64,000 bases of DNA from a virus, in IMG/VR virus record IMGVR_UViG_3300034103_001788, positions 1 to 64,000 of that record; one strand, 5' to 3'. Below the pieces are notes generated by a model. It ran no database searches. It was not told the origin of the DNA and saw only the letters and a list, made by a program, of their open reading frames with translations. Position 1 is the stretch's first letter. Each line of letters starts with the position of its first letter. The position numbers and the translations under genes are program-made. Below, one piece after another: positions 17,704 through 26,495 of this stretch.

Positions 17704-18357
17704 ATGGCATACTTAAATAATACAGCTGTAACCGTTGATGCAATATTAACTACCAAAGGTAGAGAATTGCTAGCACGCGGCGATGGTTCATTCGCAATCA
17801 CTCAATTTGCATTATCCGATGATGAGATTGATTATACAATGTATAACCCAACTCACCCCTCAGGATCTGCTTTTTACGGACAGGCAATTGATAACATGCC
17901 TTTGTTAGAAGCATTCCCTAATGAAAACCAAATTATGAAATACAAATTAGCTACTTTGCCTCGTGGCACAGCTAAATTACCTGTATTGGATTTAGGAATT
18001 TCAACTGTATTATTGAAACAAGGTGCTACATTAACCCTTACTCCACAAACATTAAACTACTTAGGTAATGGTAATATATTTGAAACTAGTGGTTATACTG
18101 CTACTATTTCTGATGTTAGAACATTAGCTAATTTTACTGGAGTAGGAATTAATACTCCTGCTGTTGTTGCTCTTAATTCAACAACTACTGTAGGAACTAA
18201 TGTATCTAAAACTGTAATTGGTACTTCATTCCAATTAAGAGGTACTACTGTAAATACTTTATTTGGATCACAAACTTCAATTCAAGCTACATTAACTGTA
18301 GTTGGAAATGATAGTGGAGCCCGTTTAGTAATCCCCGTAACAATAACTAAAGCATAA
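17704..18357 (+). CDS. Conserved structural protein (217 aa)
   Basis: The product begins AYLNNTAVTVDAILTTKGRE followed by LLARGDGSFAITQFALSDDE, a pattern I associate with structural proteins of Bacteroidetes and marine T4-like phages. The second half is a Thr/Val-rich beta domain of Ig-like appearance. Its place between the wedge and the two paralogous structural genes suggests a baseplate or tail-surface component. Sheath or tube identity is not supported by any motif. Confidence 0.6.
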   Translation: MAYLNNTAVTVDAILTTKGRELLARGDGSFAITQFALSDDEIDYTMYNPTHPSGSAFYGQAIDNMPLLEAFPNENQIMKYKLATLPRGTAKLPVLDLGISTVLLKQGATLTLTPQTLNYLGNGNIFETSGYTATISDVRTLANFTGVGINTPAVVALNSTTTVGTNVSKTVIGTSFQLRGTTVNTLFGSQTSIQATLTVVGNDSGARLVIPVTITKA

Positions 18358-18363
18358 TAGAAA

Positions 18364-19374
18364 ATGTCATTTAAACGTTTAGATCCTGAAGATTTCGTCA
18401 TTAGTGCTGATGCAATTTCCTCTACATTGTGGACTGGAAATGTACCTACATTAAGCCAATTCTATACTTCATCAACCCAAGGTAGCTCAACTAATTACTA
18501 CCTTGATGTATACAATACTGGATCATCATTAAGTGGTTCTGAAGTACAGTTTTCTATTGCTTATGGAAACAAATACGGAAGTGGAAGTTTATTATATAAT
18601 TCATCTGTAACTGCTTCTTCTTATTCTAGAACTGTATATGGTCAATACCGTACTTTGGTTTTGGGAGATGAAAATTCTGATTTTATATTTGGTGGATATA
18701 CTGCTTCTGAATTTCATGCTATTTCATATGATAGATCTCGTTACAAAGAATCATTATTACCCGGTTCATTAACTTTATTATTAAGTAGCAGTGCTGGTAA
18801 ATTATACTTAACTGATAACAGCAAAGTAACATCTACCGTAACTTTCCTAGACTCAGGTCGCGTTTATCAATTAGTAAGTGGATCTGCAGGTACAGTAAAT
18901 ACTAAATACACTAATGGATACACACCAGGTTCAGGATCATATGGTTATTTGCTTCCTGATATTGGGGTAATTTTATTAAATACTAGAGCTATTTCTTGTC
19001 CTGTTGCCGATGGTGGTATTGCAACCAATATTACTGCCTCTAGTGGAAACTCAGACCAGTTATTGAACGGTAAAATGTATGAATTAATTAGATCTGGATC
19101 TTGTACTCTTAATTCACAAGAAACTATCACTTCTGATTATGTGTTTATTCGTGTAAGAAACAGTGAATTTAACTATACCGAAAACCCTAGCTTTATTTCA
19201 GGCTCAACTGGTGATATTATATATTCAGATTTTATTAATAATCCTGTGACATACGTTACAACTGTAGGTATGTACAATGATAATAATGAATTGTTAGCAG
19301 TAGCTAAATTAAGTAAACCTCTCCAGAAAGACTTTACAAAAGAAGCTTTAGTTCGTGTTAAGTTAGATTTCTAA
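18364..19374 (+). CDS. Structural protein A of a tandem paralogous pair
   Basis: The 336-residue beta-rich, Ser/Gly/Tyr-rich product ends with SEFNYTENPSFISGSTGD, then VTTVGMYNDNNELLAVAKLS. The next gene has the same C-terminal plan (NEFNFTQNPS, TTVGLYSENRELLAVGKLSQ). T4 gp8 is of similar length (334 residues), but I see no motif to equate them. It is likely part of the tail or baseplate and produced in many copies. Confidence 0.65.
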   Translation: MSFKRLDPEDFVISADAISSTLWTGNVPTLSQFYTSSTQGSSTNYYLDVYNTGSSLSGSEVQFSIAYGNKYGSGSLLYNSSVTASSYSRTVYGQYRTLVLGDENSDFIFGGYTASEFHAISYDRSRYKESLLPGSLTLLLSSSAGKLYLTDNSKVTSTVTFLDSGRVYQLVSGSAGTVNTKYTNGYTPGSGSYGYLLPDIGVILLNTRAISCPVADGGIATNITASSGNSDQLLNGKMYELIRSGSCTLNSQETITSDYVFIRVRNSEFNYTENPSFISGSTGDIIYSDFINNPVTYVTTVGMYNDNNELLAVAKLSKPLQKDFTKEALVRVKLDF

Positions 19375-19379
19375 AATGA

Positions 19380-20366
19380 ATGGGTGCTTACAAATCACTA
19401 ACTGTCCAGGATATAATCCTCAGTCCATTTGAGGTAAACAAGGGATTTTCCTTTACTGGGTCAGCAGCCTTAACAGGGTCTACTGTTTTAATTGATCGAT
19501 TTTTTGGAAAAAATTTAACTGGTAGCTTTAACCCAGGAACTGACCCTACTACAGGGCAAGTATCAACAGGTAGCTACCAACGTTTAATTTATGATTCTGT
19601 AAAGCACCTCTATTATTCTAATTTTTTATCTTCTAGTTTAGGAGATAATGCTTCTACCTCTAGTATAGTCTATGGACTTGATACTGAGGGAGATGTAAGA
19701 GTAGGTGGACTAAACAATACTAACAATTACAACTACTTACAATCTACATTATCACAATCTAGATACTTTCCCACAGCTTCAGATTCTGTAGTTGGAGTAA
19801 TAACTATACCTCAAAGTTTATTTGGTGATCAAATTAAACCTGGATCATTTTATTTATCTACCCCTAGTGGAAGTATTATAGATGATGCTGAAGGCAATGT
19901 AATGCTTACTCCGGGAAATGAAGTTGTAGGTAATATAATTTATCAACACGGATTAATAGTTTTAACTTCATCTGGAAGTAAAACAACTGGAGGTAATATC
20001 TATGGACTAGCAACATATGGAACTTCAATATATGGTGGTGACATAGGAATAGATACTCTTAGTAGTTTTGTTACTTCATCAAATGTAACTTGCTCATTTT
20101 CATCCTCGTACACTATATATGAAACATTATTTAAGTGTACTTTGAGAGAAAATGAATTTAACTTTACTCAAAACCCATCAGTAATAGAAGACCAAATCAC
20201 AGGCAAATCGTATGACTTTACAACCGGTTCATTCTTTGCCCCGTACATTACAACTGTTGGTTTATATAGTGAAAATAGAGAATTATTAGCTGTAGGGAAA
20301 TTATCTCAACCGCTTCCATCCTCAAGAACAACAGATATGACGATATATGTCAAAATAGATAAATAA
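19380..20366 (+). CDS. Structural protein B of a tandem paralogous pair
   Basis: The 328-residue product is related to the preceding gene mainly in the last third (ENEFNFTQNPSVIED and ITTVGLYSENRELLAVGKLS). The N-terminal part differs (MGAYKSLTVQDIILSPFEVN). An out-of-frame ATG lies four bases upstream of the true start. The pair probably arose by duplication and then diverged, perhaps to fill alternate positions in one assembly. Confidence 0.65.
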   Translation: MGAYKSLTVQDIILSPFEVNKGFSFTGSAALTGSTVLIDRFFGKNLTGSFNPGTDPTTGQVSTGSYQRLIYDSVKHLYYSNFLSSSLGDNASTSSIVYGLDTEGDVRVGGLNNTNNYNYLQSTLSQSRYFPTASDSVVGVITIPQSLFGDQIKPGSFYLSTPSGSIIDDAEGNVMLTPGNEVVGNIIYQHGLIVLTSSGSKTTGGNIYGLATYGTSIYGGDIGIDTLSSFVTSSNVTCSFSSSYTIYETLFKCTLRENEFNFTQNPSVIEDQITGKSYDFTTGSFFAPYITTVGLYSENRELLAVGKLSQPLPSSRTTDMTIYVKIDK

Positions 20367-20367
20367 T

Positions 20368-20808
20368 ATGTGGTTATACAATGAACAAGTTATTAGCTCA
20401 ATTGAGGATATGCCTCAAGGAACATTCGGTTTTATATACATAACTACTCACAATTCAAGTGGGATATCGTATATTGGAAAAAAATCGCTATATCACAACG
20501 TTAAACGTAAATTAACCAAAAAAGAACTGGCTGAACATACCGGAAGAGGACGTAAACCTACAACCGAGGTAGTTCAAAAGGAATCTGATTGGAAAACGTA
20601 TTACGGATCTGCAAAACCAATTGTAGAATTCATTAAAGAAGGTAAACAAGAGGACTTTACCCGTGAGATCATACAGTTTGTTTCTAGTAAAAAACTTCTT
20701 ACTTACTATGAATGTAAGTACTTATTTAAATATGGGGTGTTAGAACATCCTTTAGAATACTTTAATGACAATATTCTTGGAAAGTTTTTCACCAAAGACT
20801 TTGAATAA
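20368..20808 (+). CDS. GIY-YIG-like nuclease domain protein
   Basis: The 146-residue product has GFIYITTHNSSGISYIGKKS at about residues 21-40, matching the GIY-...-YIG motif pair. A conserved-type Glu is present in YYECKYLF near residue 115. These fit a GIY-YIG nuclease domain similar to phage homing-type or putative endonucleases. It directly follows the structural pair and precedes the leader-family genes. It could be a free-standing homing nuclease or a domesticated DNA-processing enzyme. Confidence 0.6.
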   Translation: MWLYNEQVISSIEDMPQGTFGFIYITTHNSSGISYIGKKSLYHNVKRKLTKKELAEHTGRGRKPTTEVVQKESDWKTYYGSAKPIVEFIKEGKQEDFTREIIQFVSSKKLLTYYECKYLFKYGVLEHPLEYFNDNILGKFFTKDFE

Positions 20809-20817
20809 TATTTATAA
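20807..20817 (+). promoter_or_regulatory. Late-type promoter motif (AATATTTATAA)
   Basis: The upstream stop codon TAA forms the first bases of the site; two bases separate it from the ATG at 20820. Confidence 0.65.
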
Positions 20818-20819
20818 TT

Positions 20820-21152
20820 ATGGACAATTTTGACTTGAAACATTTTTTAGTAGAGAATAAAATAACTTCTAATTCTCATTTAAAAGAAATTAAAGCCATC
20901 CCTGGAAATACAGGAACTACAAGATTTATAACTTTAGAACAAATGCATTCTCTTTCAATTAATATTTTAAACCAATTAGAACAACTTCAACAAATAGTTA
21001 AAAAAATGGAAGATGGATCATCAACTGAAAATGAATTGGTAAAATTAAATACTATACCTGATAATGAATTTAGAGAATTAAGATTTATTTCAGATTATTT
21101 AAAGGAATTTTCTAGAACATTTGATGGTCTTAGAGATTATGGAATGGAATAA
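20820..21152 (+). CDS. Leader-family protein (110 aa)
   Basis: The N-terminus is MDNFDLKHFLVENKITSNS, followed by HLKEIKAIPGNTGTTRF. The helix ending in LKE is the predicted capsid-targeting and cleavage segment, and the product after cleavage would start IKAIPGNTG. The remaining 75 residues are helical and charged. The TGTTRF extension is shared with the next gene, pointing to recent duplication of the leader and the first mature residues. Confidence 0.7.
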   Translation: MDNFDLKHFLVENKITSNSHLKEIKAIPGNTGTTRFITLEQMHSLSINILNQLEQLQQIVKKMEDGSSTENELVKLNTIPDNEFRELRFISDYLKEFSRTFDGLRDYGME

Positions 21153-21161
21153 TATTTATAA
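21151..21161 (+). promoter_or_regulatory. Late-type promoter motif (AATATTTATAA)
   Basis: It overlaps the stop codon of the previous leader-family gene; two bases separate it from the ATG at 21164. Confidence 0.65.
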
Positions 21162-21163
21162 TT

Positions 21164-21922
21164 ATGGACAATTTTGACCTAAAGCAATTTTTAGTAAAAA
21201 ACAAATTAACTGAAAATTCTCGTTTAGGTGAAATTAAAACCACCCCTGGAAATACAGGAACTACAAGATTCGTAGACCTAAAAGTTGGTGATATCATTAC
21301 TCCTAAAATGTGGGACAAACAAAAATTTAAAGGTAATTATATGCCTTCACCTACAGATTATAATATTACAATACAAGACTCATATGTTATAAAAGACATG
21401 GAATTTGACCATGAAGGGTCTGAGGAAGAAGGATTTGATGATTGGTTTGTAGATTTAAGATCAACAACTACAGGTAAACCCTATAATACAGACCCTGTTT
21501 CTTTTCCCTATAAAACACTAGAAACCCAATTTCATTTAAATAGTCTTTTAAAAGATGGATATAAAATTGTTAGTCCTGATACTTTAGAAGAAATTAAAGC
21601 CGTCCCTAAAAATACAGGAATGAAAATAGATTTATTATCTTTTATTAAACAAAACCAATATGAAATCGCTAAGAAGATGGGGGCAGTCCGTTTAGAAGAT
21701 ATTGAGATGGATACTTTAAATAATCCATCAGCAATAGCACGGGTTAATATTGATCTTGAGGATGAGGAGGATGAAGTAGAAGGTGGAGGAGAATATATGT
21801 ATGGAGTATCATTTAGCTATCCTGAGGATGTAGATGATAATTTTAGAGGTGAAAATGGTGATGAACCAGAGGAAATAACAGTAGCAGGAAAAAAAATAAT
21901 GTATATTAATTATAATATTTAA
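21164..21922 (+). CDS. Leader-family protein with two tag sites (252 aa)
   Basis: The leader MDNFDLKQFLVKNKLTENS is followed by RLGEIKTTPGNTG, and a second tag, LEEIKAVPKNTG, lies at 21590-21619 (about residues 143-152). The protein would therefore be cut into a leader and two domains of roughly 115 to 120 and 105 residues if the tag marks protease sites. Domain 1 has a beta-rich pattern (VGDIITPKMWDKQKF), domain 2 is acidic. No enzymatic motif is visible. Confidence 0.7.
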   Translation: MDNFDLKQFLVKNKLTENSRLGEIKTTPGNTGTTRFVDLKVGDIITPKMWDKQKFKGNYMPSPTDYNITIQDSYVIKDMEFDHEGSEEEGFDDWFVDLRSTTTGKPYNTDPVSFPYKTLETQFHLNSLLKDGYKIVSPDTLEEIKAVPKNTGMKIDLLSFIKQNQYEIAKKMGAVRLEDIEMDTLNNPSAIARVNIDLEDEEDEVEGGGEYMYGVSFSYPEDVDDNFRGENGDEPEEITVAGKKIMYINYNI

Positions 21923-21925
21923 TAA
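21914..21925 (+). promoter_or_regulatory. Late-type promoter motif, divergent (AATATTTAATAA)
   Basis: This variant has one inserted base; it overlaps the upstream stop codon and ends two bases before the ATG at 21928. Confidence 0.45.
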
Positions 21926-21927
21926 CT

Positions 21928-22212
21928 ATGGATAATTTTGACTTAAAACATTTTTTAGTAGAAAATAAATTAACTGAAAATTCTCGTTTAAAAGAAATTA
22001 AAGCCGTCCCTGGAAATACCGGGATAAAAAATGCATTAGACTTTACATTTGAAGAGGCAAAAGGTAAAATGGTTTTCATAGAAATAGATGAAGATGGGGA
22101 TGACTCTAAAGAATACATGCAAATTGATACTTTAGATGATTATAACAGCTTAAAAAATGTTATTGCTAGTTATTCCAAATCAGGAATTTTAAGTGATTAT
22201 TATATTAACTAA
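21928..22212 (+). CDS. Leader-family protein (94 aa)
   Basis: The leader MDNFDLKHFLVENKLTENS continues with RLKEIKAVPGNTG. Only about 60 residues follow the predicted cut, acidic and without a known domain. It is the last of three consecutive leader-family genes and is followed by a strong terminator. Confidence 0.7.
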   Translation: MDNFDLKHFLVENKLTENSRLKEIKAVPGNTGIKNALDFTFEEAKGKMVFIEIDEDGDDSKEYMQIDTLDDYNSLKNVIASYSKSGILSDYYIN

Positions 22213-22231
22213 TTTAATAAATATTTTAACT

Positions 22232-22258
22232 AAGGCTTGGGAAACCAAGCCTTTTTTT
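22232..22258 (+). terminator. Intrinsic terminator before the primase operon
   Basis: A 9-bp stem (22232-22240 with 22245-22253) with a GAAA loop is followed by seven T residues. Nearly the same sequence occurs at 45731-45757. Confidence 0.9.
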
Positions 22259-22266
22259 GTATATTC
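22257..22266 (+). promoter_or_regulatory. Early-type promoter motif (TTGTATATTC)
   Basis: It starts within the T-run of the terminator and ends a few bases before the presumed GTG start of the primase gene. Confidence 0.5.
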
Positions 22267-22271
22267 ACCAA

Positions 22272-23189
22272 GTGATAGATCAACTTTTAATATCGCTTGT
22301 AGACTCGGTTCTAGGTAGTGGTAATAAAACTGCTCGAAATAATAAAGCATATAAATGTCCCTTTTGTAATCACCATAAGCTAAAATTAGAAATTAATTTT
22401 AGTGGTAATAATAAAGGTGAAAACCCATGGCATTGCTGGGTATGTGATAAAAAAGGTAAAAAATTATCTACCTTATTTAAACAAGTAGGAGCATCATCTG
22501 ATAAAATAGCTGAATTAGGTAGCTTGGTGAAATCTAATAATACCGAAACAGTTATACAAAGTAACACTATAAAGTTACCTAAAGAATTTAAACCTATTTC
22601 TGATGTATCATCTAAAGATGTTGTTGGTAAACATGCTTTAAAGTACTTAAAAGATAGAGGATTAACCAAAGCCGATATATTAAGATATAATGTTGGTTAT
22701 TGTGAGGAAGGACGATATGCTAATATGGTTATTATACCTAGCTACGATGAATTAGGTAATTTAAATTATTTTGTTTCTCGCTCATTTATATCCTCAAATA
22801 AACTAAATCCTCCAGTATCTAAAGATATAATTGGGTTTGAATTTTTTGTAAACTGGAAGTCACCTATTGTGTTGTGTGAGGGAGCATTCGATGCTATATC
22901 AATTAAACGAAATGCTATACCTTTATTTGGTAAGATTATCTCTAAAACATTAATGAAAAAGATAGTAACTTCATCTGTAGAGAAAGTATATATTGCTTTG
23001 GATAAAGATGCTATTAAGTCTGCTTTAGAGCATTGTAAAACATTAATGGATTATGGTAAAAAAGTTTATTTAGTTGAAATGGCTGATAAAGACCCAAATG
23101 AACTAGGATTTTTAGAATTTACAAATATTATACAACAAACCCCAGCTTTAACTTACGATTTATTACTTAAGAAAAAAATAATGTTATGA
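22272..23189 (+). CDS. DNA primase with zinc finger and Toprim domain
   Basis: The product (about 305 residues) has a zinc finger with CPFC and CWVC pairs (about residues 29-32 and 55-58), then a Toprim domain with VLCEGAFDAIS (catalytic Glu) and IALDKDA (metal-binding Asp). This matches T4 gp61- and DnaG-type primases that make RNA primers for lagging-strand synthesis. No ATG lies upstream of the finger, so I chose GTG at 22272; a TTG at 22257 lies inside the promoter. The gene overlaps the nuclease gene by four bases. It sits as an early module between late genes. Confidence 0.85.
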   Translation: MIDQLLISLVDSVLGSGNKTARNNKAYKCPFCNHHKLKLEINFSGNNKGENPWHCWVCDKKGKKLSTLFKQVGASSDKIAELGSLVKSNNTETVIQSNTIKLPKEFKPISDVSSKDVVGKHALKYLKDRGLTKADILRYNVGYCEEGRYANMVIIPSYDELGNLNYFVSRSFISSNKLNPPVSKDIIGFEFFVNWKSPIVLCEGAFDAISIKRNAIPLFGKIISKTLMKKIVTSSVEKVYIALDKDAIKSALEHCKTLMDYGKKVYLVEMADKDPNELGFLEFTNIIQQTPALTYDLLLKKKIML

Positions 23190-23980
23190 TAGAACAAAAT
23201 CAAAATGTAAAAAAAGACAAAAAACTTAATCGCATCGTTGAATTTACTGATGATGCTAAGCAAATTACCATTTTAGATACTCGTTATTACCAACGCAAAG
23301 AAGGCGTTTTTTACCCTTCAGTAACATATGTGCTGTCCTCTTTCCCTAAAGATAAATTTTTTGAAAGTTGGATTAAAGATGTAGGACATAACTCCGATAT
23401 CATCATGCGTAGAGCAGGAGATGAAGGTACTCAAGTACACAATGCTGTTGAGAACTTCTTAGCTGGAGAAGAAATTCAATGGTTAGATGATAATGGTAAA
23501 GCTAAATATTCTCTTGAGGTATGGAAAATGATTCTTAAATTTGCTGACTTTTGGAAAACACATAAACCAACATTGATTGCCTCTGAATGGCACTTACTTT
23601 CAGATGAATTACAAGTAGCAGGTACAATCGATTTGGTAGTAGAATTAAATGACAAATTGTGGTTGCTAGATATTAAAACCTCAAATTCATTACATGATAC
23701 TTATGATTTGCAACTTGCTTGTTATAAACAAATGTGGAATGAATCATTCGATCAAAAGATTGAGAACGCTGGTATCTTATGGTTAAAAGCAGCTACCCGT
23801 GGTGCTGACAAATCAGGTAAGAAAATTCAAGGTGAGGGATGGCAACTTAAAGAAATGAACAACACCTTTGAAAACAACATCCAAGCATTTAAAAACTTAT
23901 TTGAAATATTTAAATTCAAAAATCCAGATTTAAAACCATACTCAGAATTATTCCCTACATCTATTAAGTTAGATGTATAA
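23186..23980 (+). CDS. PD-(D/E)XK nuclease, RecB/Cas4-like
   Basis: The 264-residue product has AGTIDLVVELNDKLWLLDIK (the D...DxK core), an upstream ASEWHLL helix with the Glu, and a downstream QLACYKQMW that matches the QxxxY motif of RecB-type nucleases. Early residues GDEGTQVHNAVENFL form the usual N-terminal helix with His. It is expected to degrade or trim DNA ends in recombination or repair. Overlap with the primase shows co-translation. Confidence 0.8.
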   Translation: MIEQNQNVKKDKKLNRIVEFTDDAKQITILDTRYYQRKEGVFYPSVTYVLSSFPKDKFFESWIKDVGHNSDIIMRRAGDEGTQVHNAVENFLAGEEIQWLDDNGKAKYSLEVWKMILKFADFWKTHKPTLIASEWHLLSDELQVAGTIDLVVELNDKLWLLDIKTSNSLHDTYDLQLACYKQMWNESFDQKIENAGILWLKAATRGADKSGKKIQGEGWQLKEMNNTFENNIQAFKNLFEIFKFKNPDLKPYSELFPTSIKLDV

Positions 23981-23989
23981 TATTTATAA
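23979..23989 (+). promoter_or_regulatory. Late-type promoter motif (AATATTTATAA)
   Basis: It overlaps the nuclease stop codon; two bases separate it from the ATG at 23992. Confidence 0.65.
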
Positions 23990-23991
23990 GT

Positions 23992-26493
23992 ATGGAATTA
24001 TCCCTAGAAAATTTACTTAATGAACTTAATAAAGTACCCGGCGGATTAGCTAAAAATAAAACTTTAGATGATATTGCCGCTAAGCATGGAGTTGAAAAAG
24101 ATAAATTAGAGAAACAACTTGAAAAAGGTATTAAAGTTGAAGCCGAACATACTACTAATAAATCAGCCGCTAAAGAAATAGCTATGGATCATCTGTTTGA
24201 AGATCCTAAATATTACGATAAGTTATCTAAAATTGATGAAGGTACTTGTGGTTATAATGCTGATGTTAAAACAGGTAAAGAATTTAAAACTCCGGGTGGT
24301 ATTAAAATGAGAAAAGACCCTTACGGGTTATCTGCTTTTGCTATTGAATTAGTTAAAGAATTTAATAATGATGTAAATGAAGTAGGAGAATTATCATCTA
24401 CCCCTTATAATTATGTTAAACGTTTGGATGATTTAGAATTAGATGGAGATGAATTATTTGGTACTATAGTATATGATTTTTCGGCTGGGGATATTTTTTA
24501 TGATGTTATTTTTGAATATGATTATGATAATGAATTAGATAAAAACATTGTTAAAGTAGATTTTACCGCTAATGAGTCATATGAAATGACTAATGTAAAT
24601 GAGCCATATAAAATAATGGCTACTATATTTTCAATTATCAAGAAAGAATTAGCTAAAGATATAGTTAAAAATAATTTAGATATTTTACTTTACACTCCAG
24701 CTGAAACTAAAACTAAAGGTAGTGAAGCAGTTAGATTAAGAGGTATTAATCAACGAAATGAATTATATAAAGCATTTTTTAAGAAAAATATACCTCATGT
24801 TAAAATGGAGGAAACACCGAATGAAACTCGTTTTTATTTAAAAGAAAATCAATTAAATGAGGCAGTTCGTTGTAAAGCACTCCATAACACACCCCAAAAT
24901 GAATTAATACCTTTTATCAAATCACTCACTCAGTTTATGGATAGTGATATTGAAATTCGTCCTTTACCTAAAGTAAAATTTGTTGACGATGAGGCTAATG
25001 CCTCTAAAGTATTGGGTAAAACAGCATATTATGATCCACAAAATTGCGCGATTACTTTGTATATAACCGATAGACACCCTAAGGACATACTCCGTTCGTT
25101 TGCTCATGAGATGATTCATCATATGCAAAATATGCAAGGAAGATTAGGTAATATTGGTACACAAAATGTAAATCAAGATGACAATTTAAAAGGATTAGAG
25201 GAAGAAGCGTACCAGTTAGGAAACATATTACTTCGTTGCTGGGAAAATTCTCAAGACCAACTTGATGAAATTAAACTCCAACCTAAAAATACAGGAGTAG
25301 GTAGCAAATTAAAAGTAAATTTTAAATTAGATCCTTCTTATTTTTTTTACCCTAAAGATATAAAATCAATAAATGATGTTAATGAAAGACACTTTGGTGG
25401 GTGGATAAGTTCTAAAGATTTACCTAAAATGCAAGGTATATTACATAGAGATGATTCATCTATAGTTATACTAACCATCATACTTACTAATACAGACACA
25501 CCATATGAGTATCTTGAGGCTTGGAAAAATAAACTAGATAATCTTAATATTCCATATATAGATAAAATTCTAACTCAGGGACGTAATTTTGGAATTACAG
25601 ATATAGATGTTAATAAGTATATAACTTTAAATATTGAGCAATCTACTAATGAAATTAAAGTCCAACCTAAAAACACAGGAGTGGCTGGTGCTCTAACCTC
25701 TGAAGAAAAAGAATGGATTGATAATCAAGCATATACTATTGATCGCTTTTACTCATCTAATAACACAGATTTAGATTCTGATGCTCCATTAGAATACAAA
25801 TTTGTCAATAGAAAAGAGATAGAAGATGAGATACAAGGCGAATACAGGACCTCTAAAGACTTAGAACTTTTTGATTCTATTCATAGAAAATTAAAAAATA
25901 AAATTTATACCTTTAATCGTGGGCACGATCCTAACATAAAAAAATACCCTGAAGATTATGATCTTCGAGATGCAGTAGTAAGAGCTGAATATAGCAATAA
26001 TAACCCAGAATTAACTATTACTATGTCTGATAGACTAGATGGTAGCTATGGCTCAGAATACGGTGCATTTGATAAAGATACAGGAGAATATCTTCAATAT
26101 TCTGATCTGGATAAAATTGGTAAAGTTGATGAAATCAAAGTTCAACCTAAAAAAACGGGGATAAAAGGAAAAATAAATCTTGAATTTTTCCCTAATGACC
26201 TTAAAATCAAATCATATTCTGATATCTATGATTTTTTGAAACTTTCACCTAAGAATTTCCTACCAGGAATAATAAAACTTAAAAATTTCCCATTAATGTT
26301 TACTGAAATATTTACAAATAATGAAGGTGAAATATCAATGGATTTAGAGGCTAATTCAAATTATCCTGAACGATATGATATATGGGTACAAAGATTAAAA
26401 GATTTAGGTATTCCTTTTAAGATGAATCATCCATATATTGAGGATATAAATATAGAAAAAAATTTTAATATAGAAGTTAACCCTATAAGCTAG
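23992..26493 (+). CDS. Predicted capsid-internal polyprotein with HExxH zincin
   Basis: The 833-residue product starts with a short helix MELSLENLLNELNKVPGG of capsid-targeting type. Residues about 20-80 hold a DUF5661-like segment (GIKVEAEHTTNK, then AMDHLFEDPKYYDKL). A metallopeptidase motif FAHEMIHHMQ (HEMIH at 372-376) follows. Three EIKxQPKxTG tags lie at 25267-25296, 25651-25680 and 26131-26160 and separate three domains; the first and third domains resemble each other, and the middle one resembles the C-terminal domain of the gene at 37200. If the tags are protease sites, mature fragments include a zincin and three small domains. Function in the infected cell is unknown. Confidence 0.7.
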   Translation: MELSLENLLNELNKVPGGLAKNKTLDDIAAKHGVEKDKLEKQLEKGIKVEAEHTTNKSAAKEIAMDHLFEDPKYYDKLSKIDEGTCGYNADVKTGKEFKTPGGIKMRKDPYGLSAFAIELVKEFNNDVNEVGELSSTPYNYVKRLDDLELDGDELFGTIVYDFSAGDIFYDVIFEYDYDNELDKNIVKVDFTANESYEMTNVNEPYKIMATIFSIIKKELAKDIVKNNLDILLYTPAETKTKGSEAVRLRGINQRNELYKAFFKKNIPHVKMEETPNETRFYLKENQLNEAVRCKALHNTPQNELIPFIKSLTQFMDSDIEIRPLPKVKFVDDEANASKVLGKTAYYDPQNCAITLYITDRHPKDILRSFAHEMIHHMQNMQGRLGNIGTQNVNQDDNLKGLEEEAYQLGNILLRCWENSQDQLDEIKLQPKNTGVGSKLKVNFKLDPSYFFYPKDIKSINDVNERHFGGWISSKDLPKMQGILHRDDSSIVILTIILTNTDTPYEYLEAWKNKLDNLNIPYIDKILTQGRNFGITDIDVNKYITLNIEQSTNEIKVQPKNTGVAGALTSEEKEWIDNQAYTIDRFYSSNNTDLDSDAPLEYKFVNRKEIEDEIQGEYRTSKDLELFDSIHRKLKNKIYTFNRGHDPNIKKYPEDYDLRDAVVRAEYSNNNPELTITMSDRLDGSYGSEYGAFDKDTGEYLQYSDLDKIGKVDEIKVQPKKTGIKGKINLEFFPNDLKIKSYSDIYDFLKLSPKNFLPGIIKLKNFPLMFTEIFTNNEGEISMDLEANSNYPERYDIWVQRLKDLGIPFKMNHPYIEDINIEKNFNIEVNPIS

Positions 26494-26495
26494 TT

